Part shown: positions 1-10,752 of the stretch, in pieces
Layout: each line of letters begins with the position of its first letter
Position numbering within the stretch: the first letter of the stretch is position 1
Assembly (NCBI RefSeq): GCF_005145025.1
Contig: NZ_CP039695.1
Location: 1,235,501 to 1,299,500 of the forward strand
Reading direction: 5' to 3'
Length of the DNA: 64,000 nt
Source of the DNA: Novosphingobium sp. EMRT-2
Lineage (GTDB): Bacteria; Pseudomonadota; Alphaproteobacteria; Sphingomonadales; Sphingomonadaceae
Translations under genes and position numbers: made by a program
Notes under the pieces: model-generated
The model's input: only the letters and a program-made list of their open reading frames with translations
What the model was told of the DNA's origin: nothing
Databases searched by the model: none

Positions 1-509
1 TCCAGCGCGAATGCCTCGTCCTTGCCAGGCCCACCAAGCACGCGCCGCCAATGGCCGCCGCCATCGTCGGAACGGAAAACACCGTTCATGAAGGCCATAT
101 ACAGCCGATTCGGATCGCCCGGCGCCACGACGATCTCGTAAACCCCGGCAGCCGCCCCGGCCTGCACAACATTCTCCTGAGGCATCGACCGGGCCGAGAC
201 CAGTTGCACCCACCGGTCCGCCGCCGCGTCCCAGCGATAGGCTCCGTACACGTCGGTTCGCGCCACCCACGTCTTGCCCGCGTCATCGGCGGACAACCCG
301 GTGATGAACCCCCCGCCACCGATGGCCACGGGCCGCCAGGCCATCGCCTCGTTCGGGCGTGGGGCGCCCAGTGTCGATTTCGGCGGATTCCAGACGCGCT
401 CGCCGCTGTCCTCGAACAGATGCGGCATCATGCCCCACAGCAGGGCAAGGCTGCCCAGCCCGAGAGAGATCACCAGCAGCACGGCCCTGAAAACGCGGCC
501 GCGCGCCAT
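1..509 (-). CDS. BNR/sialidase-fold membrane-anchored protein, N-terminal part (cut by window edge)
   Basis: About 169 residues are visible; the rest lies left of the window. Residues 1-25 form an Arg-containing start followed by a hydrophobic segment (VLLVISLGLGSLALLWG), a likely signal anchor. The following region has GGGGFITGL, YGAYRWD and FRSDDGGGHW, typical of BNR/VPS10-type beta-propellers such as GH74 xyloglucanases and sialidase-like proteins. The ATG at 507-509 was chosen because it sits directly before the hydrophobic segment. An in-frame GTG about 60 bases upstream would add an Arg-rich leader. Neighbouring polysaccharide genes suggest a glycan-related role, but substrate and activity cannot be told from this fragment. 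Confidence 0.6.
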   Translation of the reverse strand, partial: MARGRVFRAVLLVISLGLGSLALLWGMMPHLFEDSGERVWNPPKSTLGAPRPNEAMAWRPVAIGGGGFITGLSADDAGKTWVARTDVYGAYRWDAAADRWVQLVSARSMPQENVVQAGAAAGVYEIVVAPGDPNRLYMAFMNGVFRSDDGGGHWRRVLGGPGKDEAFAL

Positions 510-722
510 CGACCCCGCAGGCGAACGCCTGCGCCGGCCGGTGCGGCCAGCCTCGATCCCGATCTGATGCACGCTGGCCGGAGCTATGGTCACTTCATGT
601 CACCGCGATCGCCAGGCGCGCGACCGGCATCTGCGCGCTCAGAATTCATACCGGCACCAGCATGGTCCGCACCTGTTTTCCGCTTGGAGTGAAAGTCGCT
701 TCCTCCAAGCTATTTCAAGCGT

Positions 723-1529
723 TTAATCGTGCGTCTTGGTCAGGATATGGTAGATAGCCGCCGGATTGCTGGCAAGATACCGCAATCCCAGCCGGCGCGG
801 TTCCTGCCACGCGCGAAACATCCATTCGATGCCCAGATTCTGCATCCATGCCGGTGCGCGAGGCGCAAAATCGGAATAGAAATCGAACAGGCCGCCGCAG
901 GTGCGTATCCAGCCGAGGCCGGCCAGCTTGTGCCGGTTGCGGATGGCGAAATCTTCCTGCTTGGGGCTGCCGAGACCAAGCCAGAGCACGTCGGCCCCGG
1001 AAGCGACGATCTGCGCGCAGATATCGTCTTCTTCCTCGCGGGTGAAATAGCCGTTCCGCGTACCGACCACCTCCAGTCCGGGATAGGCCTTGGTCAGATT
1101 ATACGCGGACTTTGCGGCGCGGTCATCGCGCGCGCCCAGGAAAAAGAAGCGCACACCGGTTTCCGCCGCGATCGCCGATGCATCGCGCACGAAATCCGTC
1201 GTCGCAACGCGTTCCCGCACGGGGTTTTTGCACAACAGCCGGGTCGCCAGCACCAGCGGCATCCCGTCGACATCGACGATATCGGCCTGGTCGATCAGCC
1301 GGCGAAAATCCGGATCGTGATGATAGTTGGTAATGACCAGTCCATTGGTCGCAACGACCACCCGCGGCATTTCAAGTTGCCCGGCACGAGCCCGCGAAAC
1401 GTCGTTGACCATAACCTCGGCCAATTCAGCACGCGTCAGCCGCGAACTACGAATTCCGCCGATGTACACCACATCGGCTTCATCGGAAGCAGGCGTTCCG
1501 GCAGTGGTATCAGAAATCAGCCGCACCAT
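723..1529 (-). CDS. WecG/TagA/CpsF-family glycosyltransferase (GumM-like)
   Basis: 268 residues, full family length (GT26). Family signatures: VVVATNGLVI around residues 57-66, DIVDVDGMPLV at 83-93, ERVATTD at 106-112, GLGSPKQE at 185-192, GGLFDF at 212-217, and a C-terminal RAPAWMQNLGIEWMFR plus EPRRLGLRYL. Relatives transfer a hexose, ManNAcA or ManNAc from a nucleotide sugar onto an undecaprenyl-pyrophosphate-linked sugar at the inner face of the membrane. Upstream of two membrane acyltransferases, it most likely builds an exopolysaccharide or surface-glycan repeat unit. The exact sugar is not readable. GGGAG lies only a few bases before the ATG, so the GTG one codon later is a possible start. 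Confidence 0.88.
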   Translation of the reverse strand: MVRLISDTTAGTPASDEADVVYIGGIRSSRLTRAELAEVMVNDVSRARAGQLEMPRVVVATNGLVITNYHHDPDFRRLIDQADIVDVDGMPLVLATRLLCKNPVRERVATTDFVRDASAIAAETGVRFFFLGARDDRAAKSAYNLTKAYPGLEVVGTRNGYFTREEEDDICAQIVASGADVLWLGLGSPKQEDFAIRNRHKLAGLGWIRTCGGLFDFYSDFAPRAPAWMQNLGIEWMFRAWQEPRRLGLRYLASNPAAIYHILTKTHD

Positions 1530-1720
1530 AGCTCCCGATTACTTACGGCTTCACTAGCCTACATGAAGAACCAATACCAGTAGTGCAGTGCAGCATAGTG
1601 CCATGCTTAATGGTCCCAAAAGAAGAAAACTAGCGAAATTTTGCGCTCAGGTCGCTTGATGGCCCCAAGAAGAACAATGGCATAACCGAGTTTCGAAAAC
1701 GTTATGCGTGGTCTTCCCGT

Positions 1721-3667
1721 TCATCGCGCCTGAACCGCGATCGCGCTCGCCCATCCTCCGTCGCGCGCGGCCATCACCGATCCGCGCGCACTGAGGTGGG
1801 CGTGATCGGCATACAGAATGACGCCGTCGCGATAGGATTGGCAACGCCCGCCCGGACAAAACCAGCGATCCATGCGCACGACCCCAATATCATGTCCGCG
1901 TTCGGCGGCCTCGAGGAAATGAAGGACGGCCCGCTTTTCCGAGCGATATTCTGCTTCCGCGAAACTGCATTCCGCATTCGCGCCCAGGGTCCACCGCCCT
2001 TCTGTCCGGCGCAGCGCGCACCGGCCGTAGTCAGTGGCCGTCGAAGGAGGCGGTGCCAGGAACACCACCTTTCGCCCCATCCCCCGAATCGCCGCCACGG
2101 TCTCATCAAGCGCGTGCAGCAAGGCTTCTTCGCTGCGTGGCAAAACAACAGGCGCGCCGTTTCCGCGATCGACCAGCAGCGCGAAGCCGGGTTCGGCATC
2201 GGGCAGATACTGGCCGATGGAACTCGACAGGATCACGGTACTAAGCTCCGGATGCCGGGCCAGCATCGCCACGACGGAGCGGTTGAAACGGAGGCACGCT
2301 TCGCCCTGCCTGCGGGGATAGAGTTTCTCGTTGACCGCGGCAACGCCAACAAACGGTCCGCAGAATGTCTTGGTCGCCTGCACGATGCCTCCAGGTGTGA
2401 CCGCCGCTACGCCCGGCGCAACGTGCATCCCGAACGAATCCCCCCATACCAGCGTCTCGGGGGCAGGTCCGGAACGGCAGGCGCGATCCTCCAGCGTGGA
2501 GCCATTGCCATTGCAGGCAGCGGAAAGGCCGAAATTGGGTGCACGGTCCCCCACCGCAGCGCCCGAACGCAGGGTCGCTGCATAGACCAGCCCCACGGTC
2601 ACCAGCGGGATCGCGAGCAAGACCGCCAAGCTGGTCGCGCCCATCCGGAACGAACGCAGACGCCGCTCAACCCAGCGATACTGCGCCTCGGCCCAGACAA
2701 GACAGGGAATGATCAGCAGCAGGTTCACCCACAACGGCACCGGCGCAATCATGACGTTGCCGGCAAAGGCAAACACCGGCCAGTGGACCAGATAGAGCGA
2801 ATAGGAACGATCGCCCGTCGCGCAGATGGGCGCCAGCATGGCGGAAAGCCGCTTGCCCGGCTCTCCGCCCGGCACGAGCAACAGCGCGGTGGCAAGGCAG
2901 CAAACCAGGGCCGCCCAGCCGGGATGGTTCGCATCATCGGCCACCAGCGGCACGATCAGCAGTATCGCAACGGCGAACATCCGCGCCGCCGGCCATCGCC
3001 CGGGCTTTACCCGTCCGCGCGCCAGCGCCAGTGCCAGAACGCTGCCGACACCCAGCTCCCAGGCCCGCGACGGCACCATGTAAAAGGCGGCGGATGGCGC
3101 AAACGAGCGTAGCCAGAGACATCCCGCGAAGCTCGCTACGGTCGCCATCGTCACCAGTGACAGGCGGAAGCGCCGGGGAGCGAACGCCAGCAGCAGCGGC
3201 AGGCCGAGGTAATACTGCTCCTCCACCGCAAGCGACCACATGTGCAACAGCGGCTTCAATTCCGCGCCGCTGCTGAAATAGTCGGCCTGCCGCCAAAGGA
3301 CGACATTGACCACGAATGCAAAGGCGCCGGCCAATTGCGCGGCGAAATCCTTCAGTTCCTTGCTATCCAGCAGGAACACCGCGAAAGCGGCGGTGACGAC
3401 CAGCGTGGCATATGCCGCGGGCAGCAGTCTCCGCGCGCGCCGGGCATAAAAGCCCGCGAAGGTGAAGCTGCCATTGCCCAGTCCGTCGTCGATGATCCGT
3501 GCCATCAGAAAGCCCGACACGACGAAGAAGATGTCGACGCCAAGAAAACCGCCCGGCACGAACGGGACGCGCGCGTGATGCGCCAGAACCAGCAGAATTG
3601 CCAGGCCGCGCAGGGCCTGGATGTCCAGGCGCAGTCGGCCGCCGACTGCGTGCGCCGTGGCCGTCAC
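1721..3667 (-). CDS. Acyltransferase-3 family protein with C-terminal SGNH domain (OafA-like)
   Basis: 648 residues. The N-terminal half is the multi-span acyltransferase-3 domain: DIQALRGLAI at about 15-24, a catalytic-type His pair in LVLAHHARVPF, and FFVVSGFLM followed by YARRARRLLP. The C-terminal third is periplasmic and SGNH-like: VWGDSFGMH (block I) and a late DHAHLSARGS (Asp-x-x-His block). Such fused proteins O-acetylate surface polysaccharides, the membrane part moving acetyl across the bilayer and the SGNH part delivering it. The start overlaps the stop of the next acyltransferase by 4 bases (ATGA), so both are co-transcribed. The acceptor glycan is unknown; the adjacent GT26 gene points to an exopolysaccharide. 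Confidence 0.9.
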   Translation of the reverse strand: MTATAHAVGGRLRLDIQALRGLAILLVLAHHARVPFVPGGFLGVDIFFVVSGFLMARIIDDGLGNGSFTFAGFYARRARRLLPAAYATLVVTAAFAVFLLDSKELKDFAAQLAGAFAFVVNVVLWRQADYFSSGAELKPLLHMWSLAVEEQYYLGLPLLLAFAPRRFRLSLVTMATVASFAGCLWLRSFAPSAAFYMVPSRAWELGVGSVLALALARGRVKPGRWPAARMFAVAILLIVPLVADDANHPGWAALVCCLATALLLVPGGEPGKRLSAMLAPICATGDRSYSLYLVHWPVFAFAGNVMIAPVPLWVNLLLIIPCLVWAEAQYRWVERRLRSFRMGATSLAVLLAIPLVTVGLVYAATLRSGAAVGDRAPNFGLSAACNGNGSTLEDRACRSGPAPETLVWGDSFGMHVAPGVAAVTPGGIVQATKTFCGPFVGVAAVNEKLYPRRQGEACLRFNRSVVAMLARHPELSTVILSSSIGQYLPDAEPGFALLVDRGNGAPVVLPRSEEALLHALDETVAAIRGMGRKVVFLAPPPSTATDYGRCALRRTEGRWTLGANAECSFAEAEYRSEKRAVLHFLEAAERGHDIGVVRMDRWFCPGGRCQSYRDGVILYADHAHLSARGSVMAARDGGWASAIAVQAR

Positions 3668-4707
3668 CGAGGCAGGCTGTCCGCCGTGCGCCGCGCCATG
3701 CGGGGTTTAAGGGACATGCGCATCATCGGCTTTTCCACGAAAGAATGCACCACCACCGCCACCACGCAGGAAAGGAAAACAGCAGGCACAAGACGGAAAT
3801 CCATCGCCCAATCCCCCAGCTTGCGTAGAACGATGAACAATGCGGCGATGCAATACATATGCACCAAGTATAGCGAGTATGAGGCATCGCCCAGCAAAAG
3901 CAACAGGTTGCTACGTGGCAGCGCGGATTCCAGCCGGATGCCCCCCATGACCAGGCAGGTTCCGGCAAGCATGAAACAGGCATCGGCCTGGTTGCTGAAC
4001 AACACCTCGGGCGTCACGCGCATGCCCGCCACCAGAAACACGGCGGCAGCGAGCAGCCAGCCCAGACCGGAACCGATGGAAACCTCCGCATCTCCCCCGC
4101 GCAGGTGCCACAGGCCGATGGCCATCCCGCCAACGAACGTCAGCACCACCGGGCGGCCATAGAATTCAAAGGCCACGCCTTGCGGCTGGAACAGCGCATT
4201 GAACAGCGTGATGCCGAGCAGGACCAGCGCCACCCCGATGAACCGCTTGGCCGCAGTCAGGTAACTGAATGCCGCGAACAGAACGTAGAAGAACATCTCG
4301 TAGTTCAACGTCCATCCCAGCTTCATCATCGGCACGATTTCGTCATTCCCGCGCCGGAACGGGATGAACAGCACGGATTTGACAAAGCCCTCCAGCGAAT
4401 AAGTCGTATTCTTGAGCAGCATCGGAAAGACGATCGCTATCAGCGCGACTACCAGTGTGACCAGCCAATAGAGCGGCGCCACCCTCGCGATGCGCCTGAG
4501 CAGGAAATCCGGAGCTGAAAAAGCGCCGTTGCCCGTCACCGACACCATGATGAACCCGCTTATAACGAAGAACAGGATCACGGCAAAGCTGCCCAGACGG
4601 ACGATCGACGGAATCTCGACATTCAGCGGATGAAGAATCGCATGTACAACGACCACCGCAAGCGCCGCAAACGCCCGAAGATACTGAATCGAGTAAAGCT
4701 TTTTCAT
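3664..4707 (-). CDS. Acyltransferase-3 family membrane protein (no SGNH domain)
   Basis: 347 residues, the usual size of a stand-alone acyltransferase-3 protein with about ten membrane segments. Signature motifs are YLRAFAALAVVVVHA near the N-terminus, VILFFVISGFIM, and LLRRIARVAPLYWLVT. It is first in a two-gene unit, its stop overlapping the start of the SGNH-fused acyltransferase by 4 bases. Two acyltransferases in one unit suggest either two acyl decorations on the same polysaccharide or different substituents (for example acetyl and glyceryl or succinyl). The sequence does not say which. Confidence 0.9.
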   Translation of the reverse strand: MKKLYSIQYLRAFAALAVVVVHAILHPLNVEIPSIVRLGSFAVILFFVISGFIMVSVTGNGAFSAPDFLLRRIARVAPLYWLVTLVVALIAIVFPMLLKNTTYSLEGFVKSVLFIPFRRGNDEIVPMMKLGWTLNYEMFFYVLFAAFSYLTAAKRFIGVALVLLGITLFNALFQPQGVAFEFYGRPVVLTFVGGMAIGLWHLRGGDAEVSIGSGLGWLLAAAVFLVAGMRVTPEVLFSNQADACFMLAGTCLVMGGIRLESALPRSNLLLLLGDASYSLYLVHMYCIAALFIVLRKLGDWAMDFRLVPAVFLSCVVAVVVHSFVEKPMMRMSLKPRMARRTADSLPR

Positions 4708-4948
4708 TGCGTTTTTTTACGCCCCTGCCGAACCAGCGACAACGGGGGTTGCGAAGACCCGAATCCCAAACAGGAACACTTCGGCGCCATGGAAACATGG
4801 TAAATGCACCGGAATACAGAAGCAAAACGTGGACAAGCGCCCTCGAGCACCAGCCCTTTTGCGCCAAACCGCGAAAGTGTGGTCTATGCCTTTGCGATCC
4901 GGTATCCTTTGCCTGGCGCGTACCCACCGATGATCCCGCCGGAGCGCA

Positions 4949-5344
4949 ATGTCCTTCGTTATCCGCCAATCCGCTCTGACCACGATGCGCCAAGCCGCAG
5001 CCGGCGCGGCGCCACGGGAAGCGTGCGGCCTGCTGCTTGGGCAAGGGGCGCATGTGGAGACTGCGATGCCCACCGCAAACGTCGCATCCGACCCGATGCG
5101 CCATTTCGAGATCGACCCGGCGGCCCTGATCGCCGCACATCGCCACGCGCGCGCGGATGGCGCAAAGGTGCTGGGATATTTTCATTCCCATCCCAACGGC
5201 CTACCCCATCCTTCCCGGACCGATCAGGCGGCAGCGGCGGGCGACAACCGGATATGGGCCATCGTGGCGCGCGGGCGCATCACCTTGTGGAAGGATGCGC
5301 CATCCGGTTTCGAACCGCTTTCCTATGACACCGTAGAAGGTTAA
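4949..5344 (+). CDS. JAMM/MPN-domain metallopeptidase (Mov34-like)
   Basis: 131 residues, a single JAMM domain. The full zinc-protease motif is present: Glu24 (REACGLLLG), His79-x-His81 (GYFHSHPNG), Ser89 and Asp92, giving E...HxH-x7-S-x2-D. The Glu followed by CG is typical of bacterial JAMM proteins. Relatives remove C-terminal extensions from ubiquitin-like or sulfur-carrier proteins, or act on similar isopeptide bonds. No MoaD/ThiS-like or E1-like gene lies alongside, so the substrate is unknown. A GGAG 5 bases before the ATG supports the start. Divergent from the acyltransferase pair. Confidence 0.85.
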   Translation: MSFVIRQSALTTMRQAAAGAAPREACGLLLGQGAHVETAMPTANVASDPMRHFEIDPAALIAAHRHARADGAKVLGYFHSHPNGLPHPSRTDQAAAAGDNRIWAIVARGRITLWKDAPSGFEPLSYDTVEG

Positions 5345-5502
5345 GGCGAAGCAACCATGCCGTACCGACACGCCGAGAGGACCGCGCACGCGCCGCTTTA
5401 CGGGCCATCCCGCTCCGGGGCGGGTCATGCGCGCAGGACCGTGTCAACTTCGTCAACTTCACCAGCCCCGAACACTCCATTCCCGAAAGCAAGCGCCGGA
5501 TC

Positions 5503-6144
5503 ATGACCACCGAAGCACTCGAACTCGCCAGCCTGCTCTGCTCCCGGCTGTGCCACGACATGCTCAGCCCGGTGGGGGCGCTTTCCAACGGGCTCGAGCT
5601 TCTGTCCGATGAAAAAGACCCGGAGATGCGCAAGCGCTGCTTCGAACTGCTGGAACAGAGCGCCAAGATCTCTACCGACAAGCTGCGCTTCTTCCGGCTG
5701 GCCTTCGGCGCGGCCGGCGGCTTCGGCGATTCGGTGCCGCTTTCCGAACCCAAGGCGCTGGTCGACGCGCTGGTCGGCAACAACGGCCGCGTCACGGTGA
5801 ACTGGGTGCTGGGCGGAGACACCCTGCCCAAGCCGGCGGTGAAAGTGCTCCTCAACCTCTCGCTGATTGCGCTCGATTCGCTGGTGCGCGGCGGCACGCT
5901 CGACATCGGGGCGGAGCCACGCGACGGCACGAGCGAGATCGTGGTGCGCGCTTCGGGCCAGCGCATCGCCTTCGATCCCGCCATCGGCCGCGCGCTGGAC
6001 GGTAGCGCCGGGGCGGAAGAGCTTTCCAGCCGCACCGCCCCCGCCGCCATGCTGCACCAGCTTGTCGCCAGCATGGGCGGCGGCTTGCAGTATCACCTCT
6101 CCGACGACGCCCTGGTGATGGGCGCGGTGGTGCCCGCGGCATAA
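5503..6144 (+). CDS. chpT: Histidine phosphotransferase ChpT
   Basis: 213 residues. Residues 7-30 carry the dimerisation/phosphotransfer helix with LCHDMLSPVGALSNGLELL; His18 is the phospho-acceptor. The remainder is a degenerate HATPase-like fold without ATP-binding boxes, ending in an acidic/glycine-rich LVASMGGGL segment. In alphaproteobacteria ChpT passes phosphate from the hybrid kinase CckA to CtrA and CpdR, coupling the cell cycle to flagellar and division genes. That makes it a plausible upstream controller of the flagellar genes in this window, although that link is inference. The amidase gene follows after 11 bases, likely the same transcript. Confidence 0.9.
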   Translation: MTTEALELASLLCSRLCHDMLSPVGALSNGLELLSDEKDPEMRKRCFELLEQSAKISTDKLRFFRLAFGAAGGFGDSVPLSEPKALVDALVGNNGRVTVNWVLGGDTLPKPAVKVLLNLSLIALDSLVRGGTLDIGAEPRDGTSEIVVRASGQRIAFDPAIGRALDGSAGAEELSSRTAPAAMLHQLVASMGGGLQYHLSDDALVMGAVVPAA

Positions 6145-6155
6145 GGCGCTCCGGG

Positions 6156-6866
6156 ATGGCGATGAACCGGTGGCTGATCCATCGCGAGGTTCCCTCGCCC
6201 AACTGGAACGAGCGCAAGCTGCCGGTATCGATGGTGGTGCTCCACTACACCGGGATGCGCACCGCCGCCGAAGCGCTGGAGCGCATGTGCGATCCCGCCG
6301 CCGAGGTTTCCGCCCACTACATGATCGACGAGGACGGCACCGTCACGCTGCTGGTGCCCGAGGAAAAGCGCGCGTGGCACGCCGGCCGGTCCTATTGGCG
6401 GGGAATTACCGACGTCAATTCGGCCAGCATCGGCATCGAACTGGTCAATCCGGGGCACGAATGGGGATACCGCCCCTTCCCCGACGCGCAGATGGAAGCG
6501 CTGATCCCGCTGCTGGCGGACATCGTGAAGCGCCACAACGTTCCCCGCGCCAACGTGGTCGGCCATTCCGACATAGCCCCTGCGCGCAAGGATGATCCGG
6601 GCGAACTGTTCGACTGGCCGCTGCTCGCGCGCTACCGCCTGGCGCTGCCCATCCCCAAGCCGACCATGCGGCTGCTCTACGACAACGACGGCGCGTTCTT
6701 TCTCGCGCTCGAACGCTTCGGCTATGACATATCGGACGGCCGCGCGGCGGTGCGCGCGTTCCAGCGCCGCTGGCGCCCGCACAAGATCACCGGCGAGATC
6801 GACGGACAAATCGGTGGCCTTCTGTTCGAGCTGCTGTTGGAACGCGACCTCGGCCATGCTAGGTGA
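6156..6866 (+). CDS. N-acetylmuramoyl-L-alanine amidase (AmpD-like, with peptidoglycan-binding tail)
   Basis: 236 residues. The amidase_2 domain spans roughly 15-165: zinc-ligand His in MVVLHYTGM, SAHYMIDEDGTV, AWHAGRSYW, SIGIELVNPG, and the second His and Asp in GHSDIAPARKDDPG. After a linker, a C-terminal stretch of about 70 residues (YDISDGRAAVRAFQRRWRP) resembles the helical PG_binding_1 domain. No signal peptide is evident, which fits a cytoplasmic AmpD-type enzyme cleaving anhydro-muropeptides in cell-wall recycling, but the binding tail is more like AmiD. Two ATGs (6156 and 6162) are both usable. rnpB starts just after the stop. Confidence 0.88.
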   Translation: MAMNRWLIHREVPSPNWNERKLPVSMVVLHYTGMRTAAEALERMCDPAAEVSAHYMIDEDGTVTLLVPEEKRAWHAGRSYWRGITDVNSASIGIELVNPGHEWGYRPFPDAQMEALIPLLADIVKRHNVPRANVVGHSDIAPARKDDPGELFDWPLLARYRLALPIPKPTMRLLYDNDGAFFLALERFGYDISDGRAAVRAFQRRWRPHKITGEIDGQIGGLLFELLLERDLGHAR

Positions 6867-6872
6867 CCCCTC

Positions 6873-7295
6873 GCCAGGGGGCCGGGCAGCCGCGTCATCG
6901 CAAGATGCCGAGGAAAGTCCGGGCTCCACGAAACAGGGTGGCGGGTAACGCCCGCCGGCCTTCGCGCAAGCGGGGGTCAGGGAAAGTGCCACAGAGAGCA
7001 GACCGCCTATGCGTCGCAAGGCGCAGGCAAGGGTGAAAGGGTGCGGCAAGAGCGCACCGCGCGACCGGCAACGGAAGCGGCACGGCAAACCCCACCCGGA
7101 GCAAGACCGAATAGGGACGGCGCGCCGGGCAACCGGCAGGCGTGTTTCGCGCCAAGGTCTTCGGACCTGCAATGTCCGGGTTGGTTGCTGGAGCGGCACG
7201 GCAACGTGTCGCCGAGAGGAATGGCTGCCCCCGCCGATACGGTGCCGAATGGCATACCATCGGCGGGACAGAACCCGGCTTACAGGCCCCCTGGC
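6873..7295 (+). ncRNA. rnpB: RNase P RNA (M1 RNA, bacterial type A)
   Basis: Contains the conserved 5' core GAGGAAAGTCCGGGCTCC (6910-6927) and the matching 3' core ACAGAACCCGGCTTACAGG (7268-7286). The ends pair as a perfect 11-bp P1 helix: GCCAGGGGGCC at 6873-6883 with GGCCCCCTGGC at 7285-7295. Internal AGAGCAG and GGGTGAAAGGGTGCGG segments also fit. About 423 nt is a normal length. It is the catalytic RNA that matures tRNA 5' ends. The ends were set from P1, so the true termini may differ by a few bases. Confidence 0.95.
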
Positions 7296-7353
7296 ATATC
7301 ATCGCATCCGCAAAGCATTTTCCTGCCGGCCCGGTTCGGGCTAGGAGGCGATC

Positions 7354-8313
7354 ATGTCAGCCGGCCATCACCTCCATCACGATCACCATGGGCATGACCA
7401 CGGTTCAGGGCACGGGCACGGGCATCACCACGCCCCCGCCAGCTTCGGCCGCGCGTTCGCGATTGGCATCACGCTCAATCTGGGCTTCGTCGTGGTCGAG
7501 GCGGCCTATGGCATCATCGCCGGATCGATGGCGCTGGTGGCCGATGCCGGGCACAACCTTTCGGACGTGCTGGGCCTGGTGATCGCCTGGGGCGCGAGTG
7601 TGCTCACCGCCCGGCCGCCGTCCGCCCGCTTTACCTATGGCTTCAAGTCCAGCTCGATCCTGGCCGCGCTGGCCAATACCTCGCTGCTGCTGGTCGCGCT
7701 GGGCGCGATCGTGGTCGAAACCATCCGGCGACTGATCGAGCCGGAACCGGTGGCCGGCGGCCCGGTGATGATCGTCGCCGCGATCGGCATCGTCATCAAC
7801 GCCGCTACCGCGCTGATGTTCATGCGCGGCAGCAAGCACGACATCAACCTTCGCGGCGCCTACCTGCACATGGCCGCCGACGCCGCGGTTTCGGCGGGCG
7901 TCGTCGTGGCGGGCTTCTTCATCGCGACGACCGGCTTTGCCTGGATCGATCCCGTCACCAGCCTCGTCATCGTGGCGGTGATCGCCATCGGCACGTGGGA
8001 TCTGCTGCGCGATTCGGTGAAGATGGGCCTGCATGGCGTGCCCGCCAGCATTGACGAAGGCGCGGTGCGCAGCTTTCTGTGCGGCCAGCCGGGCGTCACC
8101 GCCGTCCACGACCTGCACATCTGGCCAATGAGCACCACCGAGACCGCACTAACCGCCCATCTGGTCATGCCGCAAGGCCACCCCGGCGATGCCTTCCTGC
8201 GCGAACTGGCGCACGAGCTGGAGCACGATTTCCGGATCTGCCACACCACCGTCCAGATCGAAGCCGAGCCCATGCTCGATTGCGCGCACGGGTGCCAGGG
8301 CGGCGACGCCTGA
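7354..8313 (+). CDS. Cation diffusion facilitator (CzcD/ZitB-type zinc exporter)
   Basis: 319 residues. The N-terminus (residues 5-26) is strongly His/Asp/Gly-rich, a metal-collecting tail common in zinc-exporting CDF proteins. Six membrane segments follow; TM2 carries [11 protein letters not shown] (Asp64, His67, Asp71 region) and TM5 carries [13 protein letters not shown], together forming the HD-HD zinc site. The C-terminal cytoplasmic ferredoxin-like domain begins near [10 protein letters not shown] and contains HDLHIWPMS. Role: proton-driven export of Zn2+ (possibly Cd2+ or Co2+) across the inner membrane. AGGAGG lies 7 bases before the ATG. No metal sensor gene is adjacent. Confidence 0.92.
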   Translation: MSAGHHLHHDHHGHDHGSGHGHGHHHAPASFGRAFAIGITLNLGFVVVEAAYGIIAGSMALVADAGHNLSDVLGLVIAWGASVLTARPPSARFTYGFKSSSILAALANTSLLLVALGAIVVETIRRLIEPEPVAGGPVMIVAAIGIVINAATALMFMRGSKHDINLRGAYLHMAADAAVSAGVVVAGFFIATTGFAWIDPVTSLVIVAVIAIGTWDLLRDSVKMGLHGVPASIDEGAVRSFLCGQPGVTAVHDLHIWPMSTTETALTAHLVMPQGHPGDAFLRELAHELEHDFRICHTTVQIEAEPMLDCAHGCQGGDA

Positions 8314-8335
8314 ACGCGAGAAGGCGCTGAATGCG

Positions 8336-8370
8336 AAAGAGGCAGGCTTCCCGAAGGAAACCCGCCTCTT
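8336..8370 (-). terminator. Rho-independent-type hairpin after clpX
   Basis: On the minus strand GAGGCGGGTTTCC-TTCG-GGAAGCCTGCCTC (8339-8368) pairs along 13 positions with two mismatches around a stable TTCG tetraloop, then runs into CTTTCGC. It is placed 31 bases after the clpX stop. Confidence 0.75.
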
Positions 8371-8400
8371 CAGAAGTTCAGCGAACGGGAAGCGCTGCCG

Positions 8401-9657
<1,257 letters not shown>

Positions 9658-9815
9658 TCTATCATCCCAGGCGCCTTCCCACGGAAGGCCGGCCCGATCA
9701 TCCTACTACCCCAAGGGCATTAATCAACCGGACACGTTCAAAGCGAAAATCGGGTTACCGCACGGTGCCTTTCGCCAAGGTTAAGCGCCGCGCGGCCCCT
9801 GTCAGTTCTTCCTCA

Positions 9816-10523
9816 TCAGGCGGCCGGCGCGCCGCCCGAACCTTCTTCGACACCGGTCTGGTCGGTGGCCGGACGCGATTCGAAAACCTTGTCGACAAGG
9901 CCGAATTTCTGCGCTTCGTCGGCTTCGAGGAAGGTATCGCGATCCATCGCCCGCTCGATCTCCTCCAGCGTGCGGCCGGTGTACTTGACGTAGAGCTTGT
10001 TCATCCGTTCACGGATGCGCAGGATCTCGCGCGCCTGGATCTCGATGTCGGAGGCCATGCCCTGCGCGCCGCCGGACGGCTGGTGAATCATGATTCGCGC
10101 GTTGGGCAGCGCGATGCGCATGCCCGGCTCGCCCGCCGCGAGCAGGAAGCTGCCCATCGAGCAGGCCTGGCCGATGCACACGGTGGAAACGCGCGGCCGG
10201 ATGTACTGCATGGTATCATGGATCGCCATGCCCGCCGTGACGACACCGCCCGGCGAGTTGATGTACATCGAGATGTCCTTCGACGGGTTTTCCGATTCGA
10301 GGAACAGCAGCTGCGCGGTGATCAGCGCCGCCATGTGGTCTTCCACCTGGCCCGTCACGAAAATGATGCGTTCGCGCAGCAGGCGGCTGAAGATATCGAA
10401 GCTGCGTTCGCCGCGGCTGGTCTGTTCGACGACGACGGGAACGAGCGCGCCGGTGACAGGATCGGTGGTGAACTTGCCTTGAGCGCCATAGGCGCCGCTG
10501 TTGTGGCCGAACAGGTCGAGCAT
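9816..10523 (-). CDS. clpP: ATP-dependent Clp protease proteolytic subunit ClpP
   Basis: 235 residues. Ser122 (GQACSMGS), His147 (IMIHQPSGG) and Asp196 (MDRDTF) form the catalytic triad. The N-terminus is about 25-30 residues longer than in many ClpP proteins before the conserved [19 protein letters not shown]; this may be a processed propeptide or an extended start. Forms the tetradecameric peptidase chamber with ClpX. The C-terminal [11 protein letters not shown] tail is Gly/Ala-rich and low-complexity. Confidence 0.97.
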   Translation of the reverse strand: MLDLFGHNSGAYGAQGKFTTDPVTGALVPVVVEQTSRGERSFDIFSRLLRERIIFVTGQVEDHMAALITAQLLFLESENPSKDISMYINSPGGVVTAGMAIHDTMQYIRPRVSTVCIGQACSMGSFLLAAGEPGMRIALPNARIMIHQPSGGAQGMASDIEIQAREILRIRERMNKLYVKYTGRTLEEIERAMDRDTFLEADEAQKFGLVDKVFESRPATDQTGVEEGSGGAPAA

Positions 10524-10752
10524 GAATCCCTCTTGTGGTTGCCGCGTCTATGTCGCGTGCCACGGGAAGATGTTCAAGGGCGTTAACCCGTCCATGCCGG
10601 AAATACCGCTCCGATTGCCCTTTGGACAGCGGAACTGCCACGCGCGATCTTGACGGAACCGTGGCGAATCCCCCGTTCATGCCGTCAAACTGTCACCGCT
10701 TCGACGCGCAGCGGTCACGAAGGCATCCTACGATCAAGGATCGGAGGACACC

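Noticed and set aside
51..692. 213-codon plus-strand open frame at the left end
   Set aside because: The minus strand encodes a coherent anchored BNR-type protein here; the plus frame has no motif.
1580..1620. Short TGCA-containing repeats upstream of the glycosyltransferase as an operator
   Set aside because: Too short and imperfect to tell from chance.
1796..3112. 438-codon plus-strand open frame opposite the SGNH acyltransferase
   Set aside because: Shadow frame without motifs.
10690..10715. CTGTCAC plus a weak second half upstream of olsB as a PhoB box
   Set aside because: Only one good half-site; ornithine-lipid genes are phosphate-controlled in some relatives, but the match is too poor.
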